A DNA stretch of 64,000 nt from NCBI RefSeq assembly GCF_015645465.1, contig NZ_JADOEL010000008.1:62001-126000 (forward strand), in the 5' to 3' direction. Shown in pieces: positions 10,262 through 20,834 of this stretch (positions are counted from its first letter, which is position 1; each line of letters starts with the position of its first letter). The translations under genes were made by a program, and so were the position numbers. Source of the DNA: Herminiimonas contaminans (lineage in GTDB: Bacteria; Pseudomonadota; Gammaproteobacteria; Burkholderiales; Burkholderiaceae_D). The notes below the pieces were generated by a model. The model worked only from the letters and a program-made list of their open reading frames with translations. It was not told the origin of the DNA and ran no database searches.

Positions 10262-10801
10262 ATGGCCCGTCTCCAAGAATTCTATAAAGAAAAAGTCGTT
10301 GCCGACCTGACCGCAAAATTTGCGTACAAGTCGTCGATGGAAGTTCCGCGCATCCTGAAGATCACCCTGAACATGGGTTTGTCGGAAGCGGTTGCGGACA
10401 AGAAAATCATCGAACACGCAGTTGGCGATTTGACCAAGATTGCTGGCCAAAAGCCGGTAGTTACCAAAGCGCGTAAAGCGATTGCGGGTTTCAAAATTCG
10501 CGAAGGTTATCCAATTGGTTGTATGGTGACTTTGCGTGGTGCTCAGATGTATGAGTTCCTTGATCGTTTCATCACAGTTGCGTTGCCACGTGTGCGCGAT
10601 TTCCGTGGTGTGTCCGGCAAGGCGTTCGATGGGCGCGGCAACTACAATATCGGTGTGAAAGAGCAGATCATTTTCCCCGAAATTGAGTACGACAAGATTG
10701 ATGCATTGCGTGGTATGAATATCAGTATCACGACAACTGCAAAGACCGACGATGAAGCAAAAGCGCTTCTCGCCGCATTTAAATTTCCGTTCAGAAACTG
10801 A
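10262..10801 (+). CDS. rplE: 50S ribosomal protein L5
   Basis: A 179-residue L5 that binds 5S rRNA in the central protuberance. [12 protein letters not shown] and the [17 protein letters not shown] segment are family hallmarks. The gene ends seven bases before rpsN. Confidence 0.98.
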   Translation: MARLQEFYKEKVVADLTAKFAYKSSMEVPRILKITLNMGLSEAVADKKIIEHAVGDLTKIAGQKPVVTKARKAIAGFKIREGYPIGCMVTLRGAQMYEFLDRFITVALPRVRDFRGVSGKAFDGRGNYNIGVKEQIIFPEIEYDKIDALRGMNISITTTAKTDDEAKALLAAFKFPFRN

Positions 10802-10808
10802 GGTTGCC

Positions 10809-11114
10809 ATGGCAAAACTGGCACTGATTAACCGTGAACAAAAGCGTGCAGACCTGGTAAAGAAATATGCCGGCAAACGCGCTGAGTTGAAGGCGATCAT
10901 TGATGACCAATCGAAGTCGGAAGAAGAGCGCTACGAAGCGCGCCTGAAATTGCAGGCGTTGCCACGTAACTCGGCTCCTACTCGTCAACGTAATCGTTGC
11001 ACTTTGACTGGTCGCCCCCGTGGCACTTTCCGTAAGTTCGGTTTGGGCCGTATTAAGCTCCGTGAAATCGCCATGCGTGGTGAAATTCCGGGTATGACTA
11101 AAGCCAGCTGGTAA
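10809..11114 (+). CDS. rpsN: 30S ribosomal protein S14
   Basis: A 101-residue S14 of the long, zinc-independent type: no CxxC pairs, a single Cys, and the end [11 protein letters not shown]. The frame is open further upstream, inside rplE, but ATG 10809 just after GAGGTT gives the standard [13 protein letters not shown] start. Confidence 0.97.
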   Translation: MAKLALINREQKRADLVKKYAGKRAELKAIIDDQSKSEEERYEARLKLQALPRNSAPTRQRNRCTLTGRPRGTFRKFGLGRIKLREIAMRGEIPGMTKASW

Positions 11115-11128
11115 TAGGAGAATAAGCA

Positions 11129-11524
11129 ATGAGTATGAGCGATCCTATCGCCGATATGCTGACCCGTATCCGCAATGCGCAAGTAGTGCAAAAGACTTCG
11201 GTAGCAATGCCGTCGTCCAAAGTCAAAATCGCAATTGCAAACGTCCTCAAGGACGAGGGTTACATTGAAGACTTCGCCGTAACAGAAGCTGCTGGTAAGG
11301 CAGAGCTGAAAATCGGTTTGAAATATTATGCAGGTCGTCCAGTCATCGAGCGCTTGGAGCGCGTATCCCGTCCAGGATTGCGCATTTACAAGGGCAAGGA
11401 CGATATTCCAAACGTCATGAACGGTTTGGGTGTGGCAATTGTGTCGACACCAAAAGGCGTTATGACTGACCGCAAAGCGCGCGCAACCGGTGTCGGTGGC
11501 GAAGTGATTTGCTACGTCGCCTAA
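11129..11524 (+). CDS. rpsH: 30S ribosomal protein S8
   Basis: A 131-residue S8, central-domain 16S binder and, in E. coli, repressor of the spc operon. [17 protein letters not shown] and the C-terminal GGEVICYVA are conserved. TAGGAGAATAAG precedes the ATG. Confidence 0.98.
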   Translation: MSMSDPIADMLTRIRNAQVVQKTSVAMPSSKVKIAIANVLKDEGYIEDFAVTEAAGKAELKIGLKYYAGRPVIERLERVSRPGLRIYKGKDDIPNVMNGLGVAIVSTPKGVMTDRKARATGVGGEVICYVA

Positions 11525-11534
11525 GGAGTGCAAG

Positions 11535-12068
11535 ATGTCTCGTGTAGGTAAAATGCCGATTGCACTGCCTAGTGGCGCGGAAGCGACTATCACTGCAGCT
11601 GCAATCACAGTTAAAGGCCCGTTGGGTAGCCTGTCCCAGTCCTTGAATGGCCTGGTGAACATTGAAAACAACAACGGTACGCTGAATTTTAAAGCCGCTA
11701 ACGACAGCCGCGAAGCAAATGCGATGTCGGGTACCTTGCGCGCATTGGTCAATAACATGGTCACTGGCGTAACTAAAGGCTTTGAAAAGAAATTGACGCT
11801 TATTGGCGTTGGTTACCGTGCGGCTGCGCAAGGTGACAAGCTGAATCTTTCGTTGGGTTTCTCGCATCCAGTCGTGCACCAGATGCCGCAAGGCGTCAAA
11901 GTCGAAACGCCGACCCAAACTGAGATCCTGATTAAAGGGATTGATCGACAAAAAGTTGGTCAGGTGGCTGCTGAAGTTCGTGCGTACCGCGAACCTGAAC
12001 CTTATAAAGGTAAGGGCGTTCGTTATTCGGACGAAGTGGTTGTGATTAAAGAAACCAAGAAGAAGTAA
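11535..12068 (+). CDS. rplF: 50S ribosomal protein L6
   Basis: A 177-residue L6 near the sarcin-ricin loop. [16 protein letters not shown] at the start and [10 protein letters not shown] near the end are diagnostic. TAAGGAGTG precedes ATG 11535. Confidence 0.98.
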   Translation: MSRVGKMPIALPSGAEATITAAAITVKGPLGSLSQSLNGLVNIENNNGTLNFKAANDSREANAMSGTLRALVNNMVTGVTKGFEKKLTLIGVGYRAAAQGDKLNLSLGFSHPVVHQMPQGVKVETPTQTEILIKGIDRQKVGQVAAEVRAYREPEPYKGKGVRYSDEVVVIKETKKK

Positions 12069-12077
12069 GGGTTGACG

Positions 12078-12440
12078 ATGGATAAGAAACAATCACGTCT
12101 GCGCCGCGGACGCCAAACTCGAGCCAAGATTGCCGAGTTAAAGGTGAATCGCCTGGCAGTGCATCGCACCAACTTGCACATCTACGCCAGCATCATCGGT
12201 CCGGACGCCACAGTATTGGCATCCGCCTCGACACTCGAAGCTGAAGTTCGCCAAGAGTTGGCTGGTCAGTCCGGCAAAGGCGGTAACGTTGCCGCTGCTG
12301 CACTGGTAGGCAAGCGCGTTGCAGAAAAAGCACTGAAAGCAGGAATCGCCGAAGTTGCGTTCGATCGCTCCGGTTTCCGTTATCACGGCCGCGTCAAAGC
12401 AGTTGCTGAAGCTGCGCGTGAAGCTGGTCTGAAGTTCTAA
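12078..12440 (+). CDS. rplR: 50S ribosomal protein L18
   Basis: A 120-residue L18 that binds 5S rRNA with L5. I chose ATG 12078 ([15 protein letters not shown]) over the in-frame TTG at 12072, which overlaps the ribosome-binding site (TAAGGG). The [14 protein letters not shown] motif near the C-terminus is conserved. Confidence 0.97.
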   Translation: MDKKQSRLRRGRQTRAKIAELKVNRLAVHRTNLHIYASIIGPDATVLASASTLEAEVRQELAGQSGKGGNVAAAALVGKRVAEKALKAGIAEVAFDRSGFRYHGRVKAVAEAAREAGLKF

Positions 12441-12452
12441 GGAAGAATCGTC

Positions 12453-12971
12453 ATGGCAAAAATGCAATCCAAAATGCAAAGCGATAAGCCGGATGATGGC
12501 ATGCGCGAAAAAATGATCGCGGTCAACCGTGTGACCAAAGTGGTCAAGGGTGGTCGTATCATGGGTTTCGCAGCATTGGCTGTAGTCGGTGATGGCGATG
12601 GCCGCATCGGCATGGGCAAAGGCAAATCGAAAGAAGTGCCGGTCGCAGTGCAAAAAGCAATGGAAGAAGCGCGCCGCAAAATGATCAAAGTAACGTTGAA
12701 GAACGGTACTTTGCAACACACAGTTACCGGTAAGCACGGTGCGTCGTCAGTTTTGATGCTGCCAGCTAAAGACGGTACTGGTGTGATCGCTGGTGGTCCT
12801 ATGCGCGCAATTTTTGAAGTAATGGGTGTAACGAACGTTGTGGCGAAATCCACTGGTTCGACCAACCCTTACAACATGGTTCGTGCAACTCTGGACGGCC
12901 TGGCAAAGATGAACACTGCTTCGGAAATTGCTGCTAAGCGCGGTAAATCTGTTGAAGAAATCCTGGGCTAA
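12453..12971 (+). CDS. rpsE: 30S ribosomal protein S5
   Basis: A 172-residue S5 important for decoding accuracy. [17 protein letters not shown] and the [13 protein letters not shown] loop are conserved. AAGGAAGAA precedes ATG 12453; rpmD starts ten bases after its stop. Confidence 0.98.
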   Translation: MAKMQSKMQSDKPDDGMREKMIAVNRVTKVVKGGRIMGFAALAVVGDGDGRIGMGKGKSKEVPVAVQKAMEEARRKMIKVTLKNGTLQHTVTGKHGASSVLMLPAKDGTGVIAGGPMRAIFEVMGVTNVVAKSTGSTNPYNMVRATLDGLAKMNTASEIAAKRGKSVEEILG

Positions 12972-12981
12972 GGTGAGCGCA

Positions 12982-13161
12982 ATGGCAAACACAGTTAAAG
13001 TTAAATTGGTCAAAGGTTTGATCGGTACCCGCGAAACACATCGCGCTACCGTTCGCGGCCTGGGCTTGCGCGGTATCAACTCGGTATCCGAGTTGGAAGA
13101 CACACCGGCAGTTCGCGGCATGATTAACAAAGTATCGTATCTCGTGAAAGTAGTGTCGTAA
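12982..13161 (+). CDS. rpmD: 50S ribosomal protein L30
   Basis: A 59-residue L30. The frame extends back into rpsE, but ATG 12982 ([15 protein letters not shown]) after AAGGTGAG is the true start and gives the normal length. Confidence 0.97.
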   Translation: MANTVKVKLVKGLIGTRETHRATVRGLGLRGINSVSELEDTPAVRGMINKVSYLVKVVS

Positions 13162-13187
13162 GCCTCGGCTTGCACACGGAGAAAATC

Positions 13188-13619
13188 ATGGAATTGAATA
13201 GCATTCAACCAGCTGACGGCGCTAAGCACTACAAACGCCGCGTCGGCCGTGGCATCGGTTCCGGTCTGGGTAAGACATCGGGCCGTGGTCACAAAGGTCA
13301 AAAATCCCGTTCAGGCGGTTTCCATAAAGTCGGTTTCGAAGGCGGTCAAATGCCTTTGCAACGTCGTTTGCCTAAGCGTGGTTTCAAATCGCTGGCAACA
13401 CCATACAAAGCAGAAGTTCGCTTGTCCGACCTGGAAGCATTGCCAGTAACGGAAATCGATATCCTGGCATTGAAACAAGCTGGTGTAATCGGTGAGCTGG
13501 CACGTGTAGTTCGCGTTATCCTGTCCGGTTCGATCACTAAAAAAGTGACCGTCAAAGGCTTGATCGCAACTAAAGGTGCAAAAGCAGCTATCGAAGCAGC
13601 TGGCGGTTCGGTTGCGTAA
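13188..13619 (+). CDS. rplO: 50S ribosomal protein L15
   Basis: A 143-residue L15. [23 protein letters not shown] is reduced here to its recognisable Gly/Arg-rich N-terminal loop (about residues 17-40). ATG 13188 follows ACGGAG; the in-frame TTG at 13170 has no such site. secY begins 27 bases downstream. Confidence 0.97.
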   Translation: MELNSIQPADGAKHYKRRVGRGIGSGLGKTSGRGHKGQKSRSGGFHKVGFEGGQMPLQRRLPKRGFKSLATPYKAEVRLSDLEALPVTEIDILALKQAGVIGELARVVRVILSGSITKKVTVKGLIATKGAKAAIEAAGGSVA

Positions 13620-13646
13620 GTTTGTAGTCTGATAACGGAGTAAACA

Positions 13647-14978
13647 TTGGCGACTACTCCTCAGCTTGCTAAGGGTGCGACAAGTGGATTTCCATGGGGG
13701 CGCCTCTGGTTCTTGCTCGGTGCATTGGTAGTATTTCGTATTGGTGCACACATTCCTGTACCAGGAATTGATCCGGAACAGTTAGCGCAGTTGTTTAAGC
13801 AAAATCAAGGCGGCATTCTGGGCATGTTCAACATGTTCTCCGGTGGCGCGTTGTCCCGCTTTACGATTTTCGCTCTCGGTATCATGCCGTACATCTCTGC
13901 ATCGATCATCATGCAGTTAATGTCGGTAGTGTCTCCGCAGTTGGAAGCATTGAAGAAAGAAGGCGAATCAGGCCGTCGTAAGATCACTCAATACACGCGC
14001 TACGGCACGTTGTTGTTGGCGACCTTCCAGGGCTTGGGTATCGCAGTGGCGCTGGAATCGCAGATTGGCCTGGTTATTGATCCAGGTATGGCGTTCCGCC
14101 TCACAACAGTGATTACGCTGGTAACCGGCACCATGTTTTTGATGTGGTTGGGCGAACAGATTACCGAACGCGGTTTGGGTAACGGTATCTCGATCATCAT
14201 CTTTGCAGGTATCGCAGCAGGTTTGCCAAGTGCAGTTGCAGGTTTGTTTGAGCTGGTTCGCACTGGTTCGATGAATGCACTGTCGGCAATTCTGATCTGT
14301 GTAGTAGTTGCTGCAGTAACGTATCTGGTTGTGTTCATTGAGCGCGGCCAACGCAAGATCTTGGTGAACTATGCCAAGCGTCAAGTGGGTAACAAGATTT
14401 ACGGTGGTCAAAGCAGTCATTTGCCGCTGAAGCTGAACATGGCTGGTGTGATTCCTCCAATTTTCGCCTCGTCGATCATTTTGTTCCCGGCGACGATTAC
14501 GAGCTGGTTCACATCGGGGGAAACGACAAGCAAGTTCGTCGGCTTCCTGAAAGATCTGGCCGCCTCGATGGCACCAGGCGAACCGATTCATGCTTTGCTG
14601 TATGCTGCTGCGATTGTTTTCTTCTGCTTCTTCTATACCGCTTTGGTATTTAACAGCAAAGAGACAGCCGATAATTTGAAGAAGAGTGGCGCGTTCGTTC
14701 CAGGCATACGTCCTGGTGACCAAACCGCTCGGTATATTGATAAGATTCTGACTCGGTTGACATTAGCTGGCGCGGTCTACATTACGCTGGTGTGTTTGCT
14801 GCCTGAGTTCTTGATCGCACGCTGGAAGGTGCCGTTCTATTTCGGTGGAACATCACTTCTGATTATTGTGGTGGTAACGATGGACTTCATGGCACAGGTG
14901 CAAAACTACGTGATGTCGCAGCAATATGAATCGTTGCTCCGCAAAGCGAATTTCAAGGGCGGGATTCCAACGCGCTAA
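13647..14978 (+). CDS. secY: Preprotein translocase subunit SecY
   Basis: A 443-residue inner-membrane protein, the channel of the SecYEG translocon. About ten hydrophobic helices are visible. The first helix ([22 protein letters not shown]) and the cytoplasmic loop [12 protein letters not shown] match the family. The start is TTG 13647, six bases after ACGGAG; no suitable ATG is nearby. Its position between rplO and infA is normal for the spc cluster. Confidence 0.98.
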   Translation: MATTPQLAKGATSGFPWGRLWFLLGALVVFRIGAHIPVPGIDPEQLAQLFKQNQGGILGMFNMFSGGALSRFTIFALGIMPYISASIIMQLMSVVSPQLEALKKEGESGRRKITQYTRYGTLLLATFQGLGIAVALESQIGLVIDPGMAFRLTTVITLVTGTMFLMWLGEQITERGLGNGISIIIFAGIAAGLPSAVAGLFELVRTGSMNALSAILICVVVAAVTYLVVFIERGQRKILVNYAKRQVGNKIYGGQSSHLPLKLNMAGVIPPIFASSIILFPATITSWFTSGETTSKFVGFLKDLAASMAPGEPIHALLYAAAIVFFCFFYTALVFNSKETADNLKKSGAFVPGIRPGDQTARYIDKILTRLTLAGAVYITLVCLLPEFLIARWKVPFYFGGTSLLIIVVVTMDFMAQVQNYVMSQQYESLLRKANFKGGIPTR

Positions 14979-15002
14979 GCGCGACGGAAAACGGGCGAAC
15001 GA

Positions 15003-15221
15003 ATGGCAAAAGACGACGTAATCCAAATGCAGGGGGAGATTCTAGAAAATCTCCCGAACGCAACATTTCGAGTTAAGTTGGAAAATGGGCACGTAGTGCT
15101 TGGTCATATTTCAGGAAAAATGCGTATGAACTATATACGCATTCTCCCTGGCGACAAGGTGACGGTAGAGTTGACACCTTATGATTTAAGTAGGGCACGT
15201 ATTGTGTTCCGTACTAAGTAA
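15003..15221 (+). CDS. infA: Translation initiation factor IF-1
   Basis: A 72-residue single OB-fold factor that occupies the A site during initiation. [20 protein letters not shown] and [21 protein letters not shown] are diagnostic. It sits between secY and rpmJ, an order common outside the enterobacteria. Confidence 0.98.
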   Translation: MAKDDVIQMQGEILENLPNATFRVKLENGHVVLGHISGKMRMNYIRILPGDKVTVELTPYDLSRARIVFRTK

Positions 15222-15261
15222 CTTTAAAAACGAATCAAGAACTGTAAGAAAGAGGGCAAAA

Positions 15262-15375
15262 ATGAAAGTGCTCGCATCAGTTAAGCGGATCTGCCGCAAC
15301 TGTAAGATCATCAAGCGCAAGGGCGTCGTTCGAGTAATTTGCATCGAACCGCGTCATAAGCAGCGCCAAGGTTAA
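15262..15375 (+). CDS. rpmJ: 50S ribosomal protein L36
   Basis: A 37-residue L36 translated directly from the sequence: [19 protein letters not shown] followed by [18 protein letters not shown]. The zinc-ribbon ligands Cys11, Cys14, Cys27 and His32 are all present, so this is the zinc-binding type. AGAGGG lies eight bases before ATG 15262. Confidence 0.96.
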   Translation: MKVLASVKRICRNCKIIKRKGVVRVICIEPRHKQRQG

Positions 15376-15403
15376 TTTAACGTTATTGATTGAGGAATAA
15401 CGA

Positions 15404-15769
15404 ATGGCACGTATCGCAGGGGTAAACGTACCCAACCACCAACATACCGTAATCGGCTTGACAGCGATTTATGGTATTGGCCGCCCACGTTCGCAAAAAA
15501 TTTGCGAAACCGCTGGTGTTCCGACCACTAAAAAGGTCAAAGATCTGGACGACAACGAGCTCGAGAAGCTGCGCGATGAGATTGCAAAATTCATCGTTGA
15601 AGGCGATCTGCGCCGTGAACTCTCGATGAACATCAAGCGCCTGATGGACTTGGGTTGCTATCGTGGTATGCGTCATCGCAAAGGTCTGCCTTGCCGTGGT
15701 CAACGTACCCGTACGAATGCACGTACTCGCAAGGGTCCGCGTAAAGCAGCACAATCGCTGAAGAAATAA
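15404..15769 (+). CDS. rpsM: 30S ribosomal protein S13
   Basis: A 121-residue S13 of the 30S head, contacting P-site tRNA and the subunit bridge. [19 protein letters not shown] and the basic [16 protein letters not shown] tail are typical. TGAGGAATAACG precedes the ATG. It begins the alpha-type cluster with no terminator between it and rpmJ. Confidence 0.98.
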   Translation: MARIAGVNVPNHQHTVIGLTAIYGIGRPRSQKICETAGVPTTKKVKDLDDNELEKLRDEIAKFIVEGDLRRELSMNIKRLMDLGCYRGMRHRKGLPCRGQRTRTNARTRKGPRKAAQSLKK

Positions 15770-15814
15770 TTCAAGTAAGCAGTTCGATTAGACGTCGGAT
15801 TCAAGGAAAGAATA

Positions 15815-16219
15815 ATGGCAAAAGCACCTAATAACGCCGCAGCAGCACGTGTGCGTAAGAAAGTTAAAAAGAACGTTGCTGAAGGCATCGCGCACGTACA
15901 CGCGTCTTTCAACAACACCATCATCACGATCACCGATCGTCAAGGCAATGCGCTGTCATGGGCAACGTCTGGCGGTGCTGGCTTCAAGGGTTCGCGTAAA
16001 TCGACTCCGTTTGCAGCGCAGGTTGCAGCTGAAGCAGCAGGTAAAGTCGCGATCGAATGCGGCATCAAGAATCTGGAAGTTCGCATCAAGGGCCCAGGCC
16101 CAGGCCGTGAATCGGCTGTGCGTGCGTTGAACAATCTCGGTATCAAAATTACCCAGATTCAAGACGTTACACCAGTGCCACATAACGGTTGCCGCCCACC
16201 TAAGCGTCGTCGTATCTAA
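15815..16219 (+). CDS. rpsK: 30S ribosomal protein S11
   Basis: A 134-residue S11 on the platform near the E site. [17 protein letters not shown] and the C-terminal [12 protein letters not shown] are diagnostic. An intrinsic terminator lies 41 bases after its stop, inside what is a continuous operon in E. coli. Confidence 0.98.
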   Translation: MAKAPNNAAAARVRKKVKKNVAEGIAHVHASFNNTIITITDRQGNALSWATSGGAGFKGSRKSTPFAAQVAAEAAGKVAIECGIKNLEVRIKGPGPGRESAVRALNNLGIKITQIQDVTPVPHNGCRPPKRRRI

Positions 16220-16260
16220 GCATTTGTTGTATCAACGGTAGTTTGTAGTACCGTAATTCG

Positions 16261-16288
16261 CCCGCCAAAGACCTTGGCGGGTTTTGTT
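16261..16288 (+). terminator. Terminator between rpsK and rpsD
   Basis: CCCGCCAA (16261-16268) pairs with TTGGCGGG (16274-16281) around a 5-nt loop, followed by TTTTGTTCT. This is a strong intrinsic terminator in the middle of the alpha cluster. Confidence 0.85.
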
Positions 16289-16342
16289 CTTAAGCCCACC
16301 GTCTGTTGCAAGCCGCACAGACTAGCGCTCAATGAATTTGTG

Positions 16343-16369
16343 ATGAATTTTAATAAACAAAAAATTCAT
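16343..16369 (+). promoter_or_regulatory. AT-rich hairpin upstream of rpsD
   Basis: ATGAATTTT (16343-16351) pairs with AAAATTCAT (16361-16369), loop 9 nt. A near-repeat, AATGAATTTG, lies just before it at 16331. The hairpin is 31 bases before the rpsD start and could be a leader element; function unknown. Confidence 0.35.
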
Positions 16370-16400
16370 TCGGAGCGTCATATATTTAAAGGAAACTCTC

Positions 16401-17024
16401 GTGGCACGTTATATTGGACCTAAAGCTAAGCTCTCCCGTCGTGAAGGTACCGACCTTTTCCTGAAAAGCGCACGTCGTTCGCTGGACTCGAAATGCAAAC
16501 TTGATTCGAAACCTGGTCAACATGGTCGCACTTCCGGTGCTCGTACCTCTGACTACGGCAATCAATTGCGTGAGAAGCAAAAAGTTAAACGCATGTACGG
16601 CATCCTGGAACGTCAATTCCGCCGCTACTTTGCAGAAGCAGACCGTCGTAAAGGCAACACCGGTGAAACACTGTTGAAGTTGCTGGAAGCGCGTCTGGAC
16701 AACGTTACCTACCGTATGGGTTTCGGTTCGACCCGTGCTGAAGCGCGTCAACTGGTTTCGCACAAAGCGTTCACCGTCAACGGTATCGTTGTCAATATCG
16801 CTTCGTACCAAGTTAAACCAGGCGACGTAATCGCTGTTCGTGAAAAATCGAAAAAGCAAGCGCGTATCGTTGAAGCCCTGTCGCTGGCTGAGCAAACCGG
16901 TATGCCTTCGTGGGTTTCGGTTGATGCGAAGAAAATGGAAGGCACCTACAAGGCAGCTCCAGATCGCAGCGAAATCGCTAACGACGTCAACGAATCGCTG
17001 ATCGTCGAATTGTATTCCCGTTAA
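16401..17024 (+). CDS. rpsD: 30S ribosomal protein S4
   Basis: A 207-residue S4, primary 16S binder; in E. coli it represses the alpha operon. [20 protein letters not shown] and the S4 RNA-binding segment are clear. The start codon is GTG 16401, eleven bases after AAGGAAA. The gene is flanked by intrinsic terminators on both sides, so its expression is probably set separately from rpsM-rpsK and from rpoA. Confidence 0.98.
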   Translation: MARYIGPKAKLSRREGTDLFLKSARRSLDSKCKLDSKPGQHGRTSGARTSDYGNQLREKQKVKRMYGILERQFRRYFAEADRRKGNTGETLLKLLEARLDNVTYRMGFGSTRAEARQLVSHKAFTVNGIVVNIASYQVKPGDVIAVREKSKKQARIVEALSLAEQTGMPSWVSVDAKKMEGTYKAAPDRSEIANDVNESLIVELYSR

Positions 17025-17036
17025 TAAAGAATCCCG

Positions 17037-17060
17037 GCCCACCTTCTGGTGGGCTTTTCT
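17037..17060 (+). terminator. Terminator between rpsD and rpoA
   Basis: GCCCACC (17037-17043), loop TTCT, GGTGGGC (17048-17054), then TTTTCT. A compact, textbook intrinsic terminator. Confidence 0.9.
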
Positions 17061-17117
17061 CGTAATGCCATCAGCCTTATCGGTGTAATGAGCCGAGGGT
17101 ATTGAAAAGGACATTTC

Positions 17118-18095
17118 ATGCAAAACAGTTTGTTGAAGCCACGTATTATTGAAGTTGAAGTGCTCGGTGCTGGTCACGCTAAAGTCGTGATGGAACCGTT
17201 TGAACGCGGCTACGGCCACACACTGGGTAACGCGCTGCGTCGCGTCCTGTTGTCCTCGATGGTTGGCTACGCGCCGACAGAAGTGACAATCGCTGGTGTT
17301 GTGCACGAATATTCTTCACTCGACGGCGTGCAGGAAGACGTTGTTGATCTGTTGTTGAACCTGAAGGGCGTTGTGTTCAAGTTGCACAACCGTGACGACG
17401 TCACCCTGACCCTGAAGAAAGACGGCGAAGGCGCAGTGTTGGCATCCGATATCGAATTGCCACACGACGTAGAACTGGTTAATCCGGATCACGTGATCGC
17501 TCACCTGACCGCTGGCGGCAAACTCGACATGCAAATCAAAGTCGAAAAAGGCCGTGGTTATGTACCAGGTAACGTACGTCGCCTGTCCGAAGATACCAAC
17601 AAGACCATTGGTCGTATCATCCTGGACGCTTCGTTCTCGCCTGTACGTCGTGTTTCCTACGCTGTTGAATCGGCTCGCGTTGAACAACGTACCGATCTGG
17701 ACAAACTGGTTATCAACATCGAAACCAACGGTGTGATCTCGCCAGAAGAAGCGATCCGTCAATCGGCACGCGTTCTGGTTGATCAACTGAATGTATTCGC
17801 TGCTCTGGAAGGTACAGAAGCACCGGCAGATGCTCCATCGCGCGCACCTGCAGTTGATCCTATCCTGTTGCGCCCAGTTGATGATCTGGAACTGACAGTA
17901 CGTTCGGCTAACTGCCTCAAAGCAGAAAACATTTACTACATTGGTGATCTGATCCAACGTAGCGAAAATGAACTGTTGAAAACGCCTAACCTCGGCCGTA
18001 AGTCCCTGAACGAAATCAAGGAAGTACTGGCATCCCGTGGTTTGACTTTGGGCATGAAACTCGAAAACTGGCCACCAGCTGGTTTGGAGAAGTAA
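17118..18095 (+). CDS. rpoA: RNA polymerase alpha subunit
   Basis: A 325-residue alpha subunit. The N-terminal assembly domain includes [17 protein letters not shown] (about 34-50). A flexible linker rich in A and P (about residues 233-248) leads to the C-terminal domain, where [12 protein letters not shown] carries the residues that contact UP elements and activators. GAAAAGGAC precedes ATG 17118. It lies between two terminators. Confidence 0.98.
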   Translation: MQNSLLKPRIIEVEVLGAGHAKVVMEPFERGYGHTLGNALRRVLLSSMVGYAPTEVTIAGVVHEYSSLDGVQEDVVDLLLNLKGVVFKLHNRDDVTLTLKKDGEGAVLASDIELPHDVELVNPDHVIAHLTAGGKLDMQIKVEKGRGYVPGNVRRLSEDTNKTIGRIILDASFSPVRRVSYAVESARVEQRTDLDKLVINIETNGVISPEEAIRQSARVLVDQLNVFAALEGTEAPADAPSRAPAVDPILLRPVDDLELTVRSANCLKAENIYYIGDLIQRSENELLKTPNLGRKSLNEIKEVLASRGLTLGMKLENWPPAGLEK

Positions 18096-18104
18096 TTAGT
18101 AACG

Positions 18105-18131
18105 GGGATAGGGGCAACCCTATCCCTTTTG
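18105..18131 (+). terminator. Terminator between rpoA and rplQ
   Basis: GGGATAGGG (18105-18113), loop GCAA, CCCTATCCC (18118-18126), then TTTTG. A 9-bp perfect stem with a stable tetraloop. Confidence 0.9.
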
Positions 18132-18235
18132 TAGTAAAATCCACCGTCGTAAAAATATAGATACCGGTCCGCGTCCCTGCTTCAGGTAGTGGCGATAGAA
18201 GAACTGGATTTAAACTCAACTAGAAAGGTATTACC

Positions 18236-18631
18236 ATGCGTCACCGTCACGGCCTCCGTAAATTAAATCGTACCTCTTCGCACCGTCTCGCGATGTTGCG
18301 CAACATGACTGTTTCCCTGCTGCGTCACGAAGCAATCAAAACCACGTTGCCAAAAGCAAAAGAACTGCGTCGCGTTATTGAACCGATCCTGACCTTGGGC
18401 AAAACTGACAGCCTGGCAAACAAACGCCTCGCATTCAACCGTCTGCGCGATCGTGAAATGGTTGTCAAACTGTTCGCTGAATTGGGCCCACGTTACGCTA
18501 ACCGCAACGGCGGCTACCTGCGTATCCTGAAAATGGGTTTCCGCGTTGGCGACAATGCACCTATGGCTTTCGTTGAACTGGTTGATCGTCCAGACACCAC
18601 CGAAGCAGTAGAAGACAACAGCGGCGAATAA
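18236..18631 (+). CDS. rplQ: 50S ribosomal protein L17
   Basis: A 131-residue L17 near the tunnel exit. [20 protein letters not shown] is diagnostic. AGAAAGGTATTACC precedes the ATG. The usual last gene of the alpha cluster; a terminator follows. Confidence 0.98.
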   Translation: MRHRHGLRKLNRTSSHRLAMLRNMTVSLLRHEAIKTTLPKAKELRRVIEPILTLGKTDSLANKRLAFNRLRDREMVVKLFAELGPRYANRNGGYLRILKMGFRVGDNAPMAFVELVDRPDTTEAVEDNSGE

Positions 18632-18666
18632 GCCAGCCATCGCATAGCGATAGCAAATATAAAAAT

Positions 18667-18688
18667 GCCAGGCCTAGCCTGGCTTTTT
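18667..18688 (+). terminator. Terminator after rplQ
   Basis: GCCAGGC (18667-18673), loop CTA, GCCTGGC (18677-18683), then TTTTT. Ends the ribosomal block. Confidence 0.9.
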
Positions 18689-18760
18689 GCTTTTCTGCGC
18701 TGTCATCTGGCAGGCCAGCTTGTGGCAAGATGGGCATAATTAATCAAGAGCCATGTGCCT

Positions 18761-19693
18761 ATGACTGATACCGCCATACTTGCTGTCACCGACCTGCATA
18801 AGTCCTTTGGTCGCAACGGCAGCGGTAGTAAAGTAATCGACGGCCTTTCTTTCTCCCTGCGTCGTGGCGAGTGTTACGGTTTGCTGGGACCGAATGGTGC
18901 GGGCAAGACGACCACGCTACGCTTGTGCCTGGGCCTGACTGCGCCAGATAGCGGCAGCATTACCCTGGTCGGACATGCGATTCCGGATCATGCGCGCGAG
19001 GCACGCACCCGTGTCGGCGTCGTGCCGCAGGGAGATAATCTTGATCCTGACTTTACGGTAGAAGAAAACCTGCTGGTGTTCGGCCGCTATTTTGGCTTGC
19101 CGGACAAAACCATTCTTGCGCGCATCCCATCCTTGTTGGAGTTTGCCAATCTCACCAATAAAAAGGATGCACAAATAGGCGAGTTATCCGGCGGTATGCG
19201 GCGACGCCTGACACTGGCACGTGCCTTGGTGAACGATCCCGATCTGATCTTCATGGATGAGCCAACTACCGGGCTGGATCCGCAAGCGCGCCACATGATC
19301 TGGGAACGTCTCAAAACCTTGCTGGCGCGTGGCAAAACCATATTCCTCACCACCCACTTCATGGATGAAGCAGAGCGCTTGTGCGACCGCCTGGCCGTGA
19401 TGGATTACGGTCAGCTGATCGCCGAAGGCTCGCCACGCGAACTGATCGCGCAGCATATAGAAAGCCAGGTGCTGGAAGTGTATGGCGATGGCGCGGCTGC
19501 ATGGGGCGCGCAGCAAGGGCGGGCGCAGGCAGCGCGCTACGAAGTCAGTGGCGAAACCATCTTCTGCTACACGGATGACGCGCAGCCTTTGCTGCATGGC
19601 CTTGCACACACTGCTAACGTTCGTTACGTACACCGGCCAGCGAATCTGGAAGATGTGTTCCTCAAGCTAACCGGTCGGGAGATGCGAGATTGA
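18761..19693 (+). CDS. ABC-2 exporter ATPase (NodI-like)
   Basis: A 310-residue ATP-binding subunit of an ABC-2 type exporter. Walker A GPNGAGKT (about 43-50), signature LSGGMRRR, Walker [14 protein letters not shown] and a switch histidine ([11 protein letters not shown]) are intact. The C-terminal extension after about residue 230 resembles the NodI/DRA family. I chose ATG 18761; GTG 18755 is a possible alternative. The next gene overlaps its stop and encodes the membrane partner. In rhizobia NodIJ exports Nod factors, but homologues are common in non-nodulating betaproteobacteria, so the substrate is unknown. Confidence 0.88.
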   Translation: MTDTAILAVTDLHKSFGRNGSGSKVIDGLSFSLRRGECYGLLGPNGAGKTTTLRLCLGLTAPDSGSITLVGHAIPDHAREARTRVGVVPQGDNLDPDFTVEENLLVFGRYFGLPDKTILARIPSLLEFANLTNKKDAQIGELSGGMRRRLTLARALVNDPDLIFMDEPTTGLDPQARHMIWERLKTLLARGKTIFLTTHFMDEAERLCDRLAVMDYGQLIAEGSPRELIAQHIESQVLEVYGDGAAAWGAQQGRAQAARYEVSGETIFCYTDDAQPLLHGLAHTANVRYVHRPANLEDVFLKLTGREMRD

Positions 19694-20475
19694 AATCGAC
19701 CAACTACACATTCCCGGCATTCTCCACGCGCGCGTTCCCGATCTGGCAGCGCAACTTCCTGGTATGGAAAAAACTGGCTGGCGCCAGCGTGCTGGGTAAT
19801 ATTGCCGATCCCTTGATTACCTTGCTCGCTTTCGGTTATGGTTTGGGCAGTCTGCTGACCCACGTCGATGGCATTCCGTACATCCAGTACCTCGCTTCCG
19901 GCTCTATCTGCATGTCCATCATGATGGCGGTTTCGTTTGAAGCGCTGTACTCGGCATTCTCGCGCATGCATGTGCAAAAGACTTGGGAAGCGCTGCTGAA
20001 TGCGCCACTGGCATTGGATGATGTGGTGCTGGCTGAGATGCTGTGGGCGGCGACCAAAGCGCTGATTTCCGGCCTGGCGATTTTGCTGGTGATCTTCGCC
20101 CTAGGTATAGGTCTGCACCCGCATACATTGCTGGTGTTGCCCTTGCTGTTCCTGATCGGGATGATGTATGCTTCACTGGGGCTGATCGTGAACGCGTTGG
20201 CTAAAGGTTACGATTTTTTCACCTACTATTTCACGCTGGTACTGACGCCTATGGTTTTCTTGTCAGGCGTGTACTATCCGGTAGCGCAGTTACCCGGATG
20301 GTTGCAAGGCATAGCCAGCGTCTTGCCGCTGGGAGCGGCGGTGAACCTGGTGCGACCGTTGCTGCTTGGTCATTGGCCATCTGCACCTTTGTTGGATATC
20401 GGTATATTGCTGGCTTACTGCATTGTTGCCTTTTATGCAGCGATCGTGTTGACGCGTAAGCGTTTGTTGAATTGA
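19690..20475 (+). CDS. ABC-2 exporter permease (NodJ-like)
   Basis: A 261-residue integral membrane protein with about six hydrophobic segments and the ABC-2 motif region [18 protein letters not shown] near residues 188-205, followed by [12 protein letters not shown]. It starts with TTG 19690 in a TTGA overlap with the ATPase stop; there is no early ATG. Together with the upstream ATPase it forms an exporter of the polysaccharide/lipo-oligosaccharide type; the substrate is not evident. Confidence 0.85.
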   Translation: MKSTNYTFPAFSTRAFPIWQRNFLVWKKLAGASVLGNIADPLITLLAFGYGLGSLLTHVDGIPYIQYLASGSICMSIMMAVSFEALYSAFSRMHVQKTWEALLNAPLALDDVVLAEMLWAATKALISGLAILLVIFALGIGLHPHTLLVLPLLFLIGMMYASLGLIVNALAKGYDFFTYYFTLVLTPMVFLSGVYYPVAQLPGWLQGIASVLPLGAAVNLVRPLLLGHWPSAPLLDIGILLAYCIVAFYAAIVLTRKRLLN

Positions 20476-20486
20476 ACGAAGGACGG

Positions 20487-20834
20487 ATGGCGATGTCGAT
20501 ACCAGCGCAAGTATTGCTTGTGTGTAGCAATGTGCCAGATCTGGAGTGTGCGAAAAAACTGTCGCGGCATTTGCTCGAACAGCAACTGGTTGCCTGCGTC
20601 AATATTCTGCCCGCCGTACACTCGATGTATCGCTGGCAAGGTGTGCTGGAGGAGGCAAGTGAAGTGATGTTGCAGATCAAAACAACGCAAGCACGTTATG
20701 CCGAGGTAGAAGCTGCGATCAAGGCTTTGCATCCATATGAAGTGCCTGAAATTATTGCCTTTCCTGTCACTGAAGGTGCGTCAGCTTATTTGGACTGGGT
20801 ACGACAGGAAACCAACAAGGATAGAAATGTTTAA
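20487..20834 (+). CDS. cutA: Divalent-cation tolerance protein CutA
   Basis: A 115-residue CutA1 family protein, a small trimer of the ferredoxin-like fold linked to copper tolerance in E. coli. QQLVACVNILPAVHSMYRWQG and the PYEVPEIIAFPV segment are diagnostic. ATG 20487 follows AAGGA by four bases; 20493 is possible and a TTG at 20472 would overlap the permease stop. Its 3' end overlaps dsbD by eight bases, so the two are probably co-translated. The cutA-dsbD pairing is also found in E. coli. Confidence 0.92.
   Translation: MAMSIPAQVLLVCSNVPDLECAKKLSRHLLEQQLVACVNILPAVHSMYRWQGVLEEASEVMLQIKTTQARYAEVEAAIKALHPYEVPEIIAFPVTEGASAYLDWVRQETNKDRNV

Noticed and set aside
9644-10900. 418-codon open frame on the minus strand across rplN, rplX and rplE
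   Set aside because: Antisense shadow of three certain genes.
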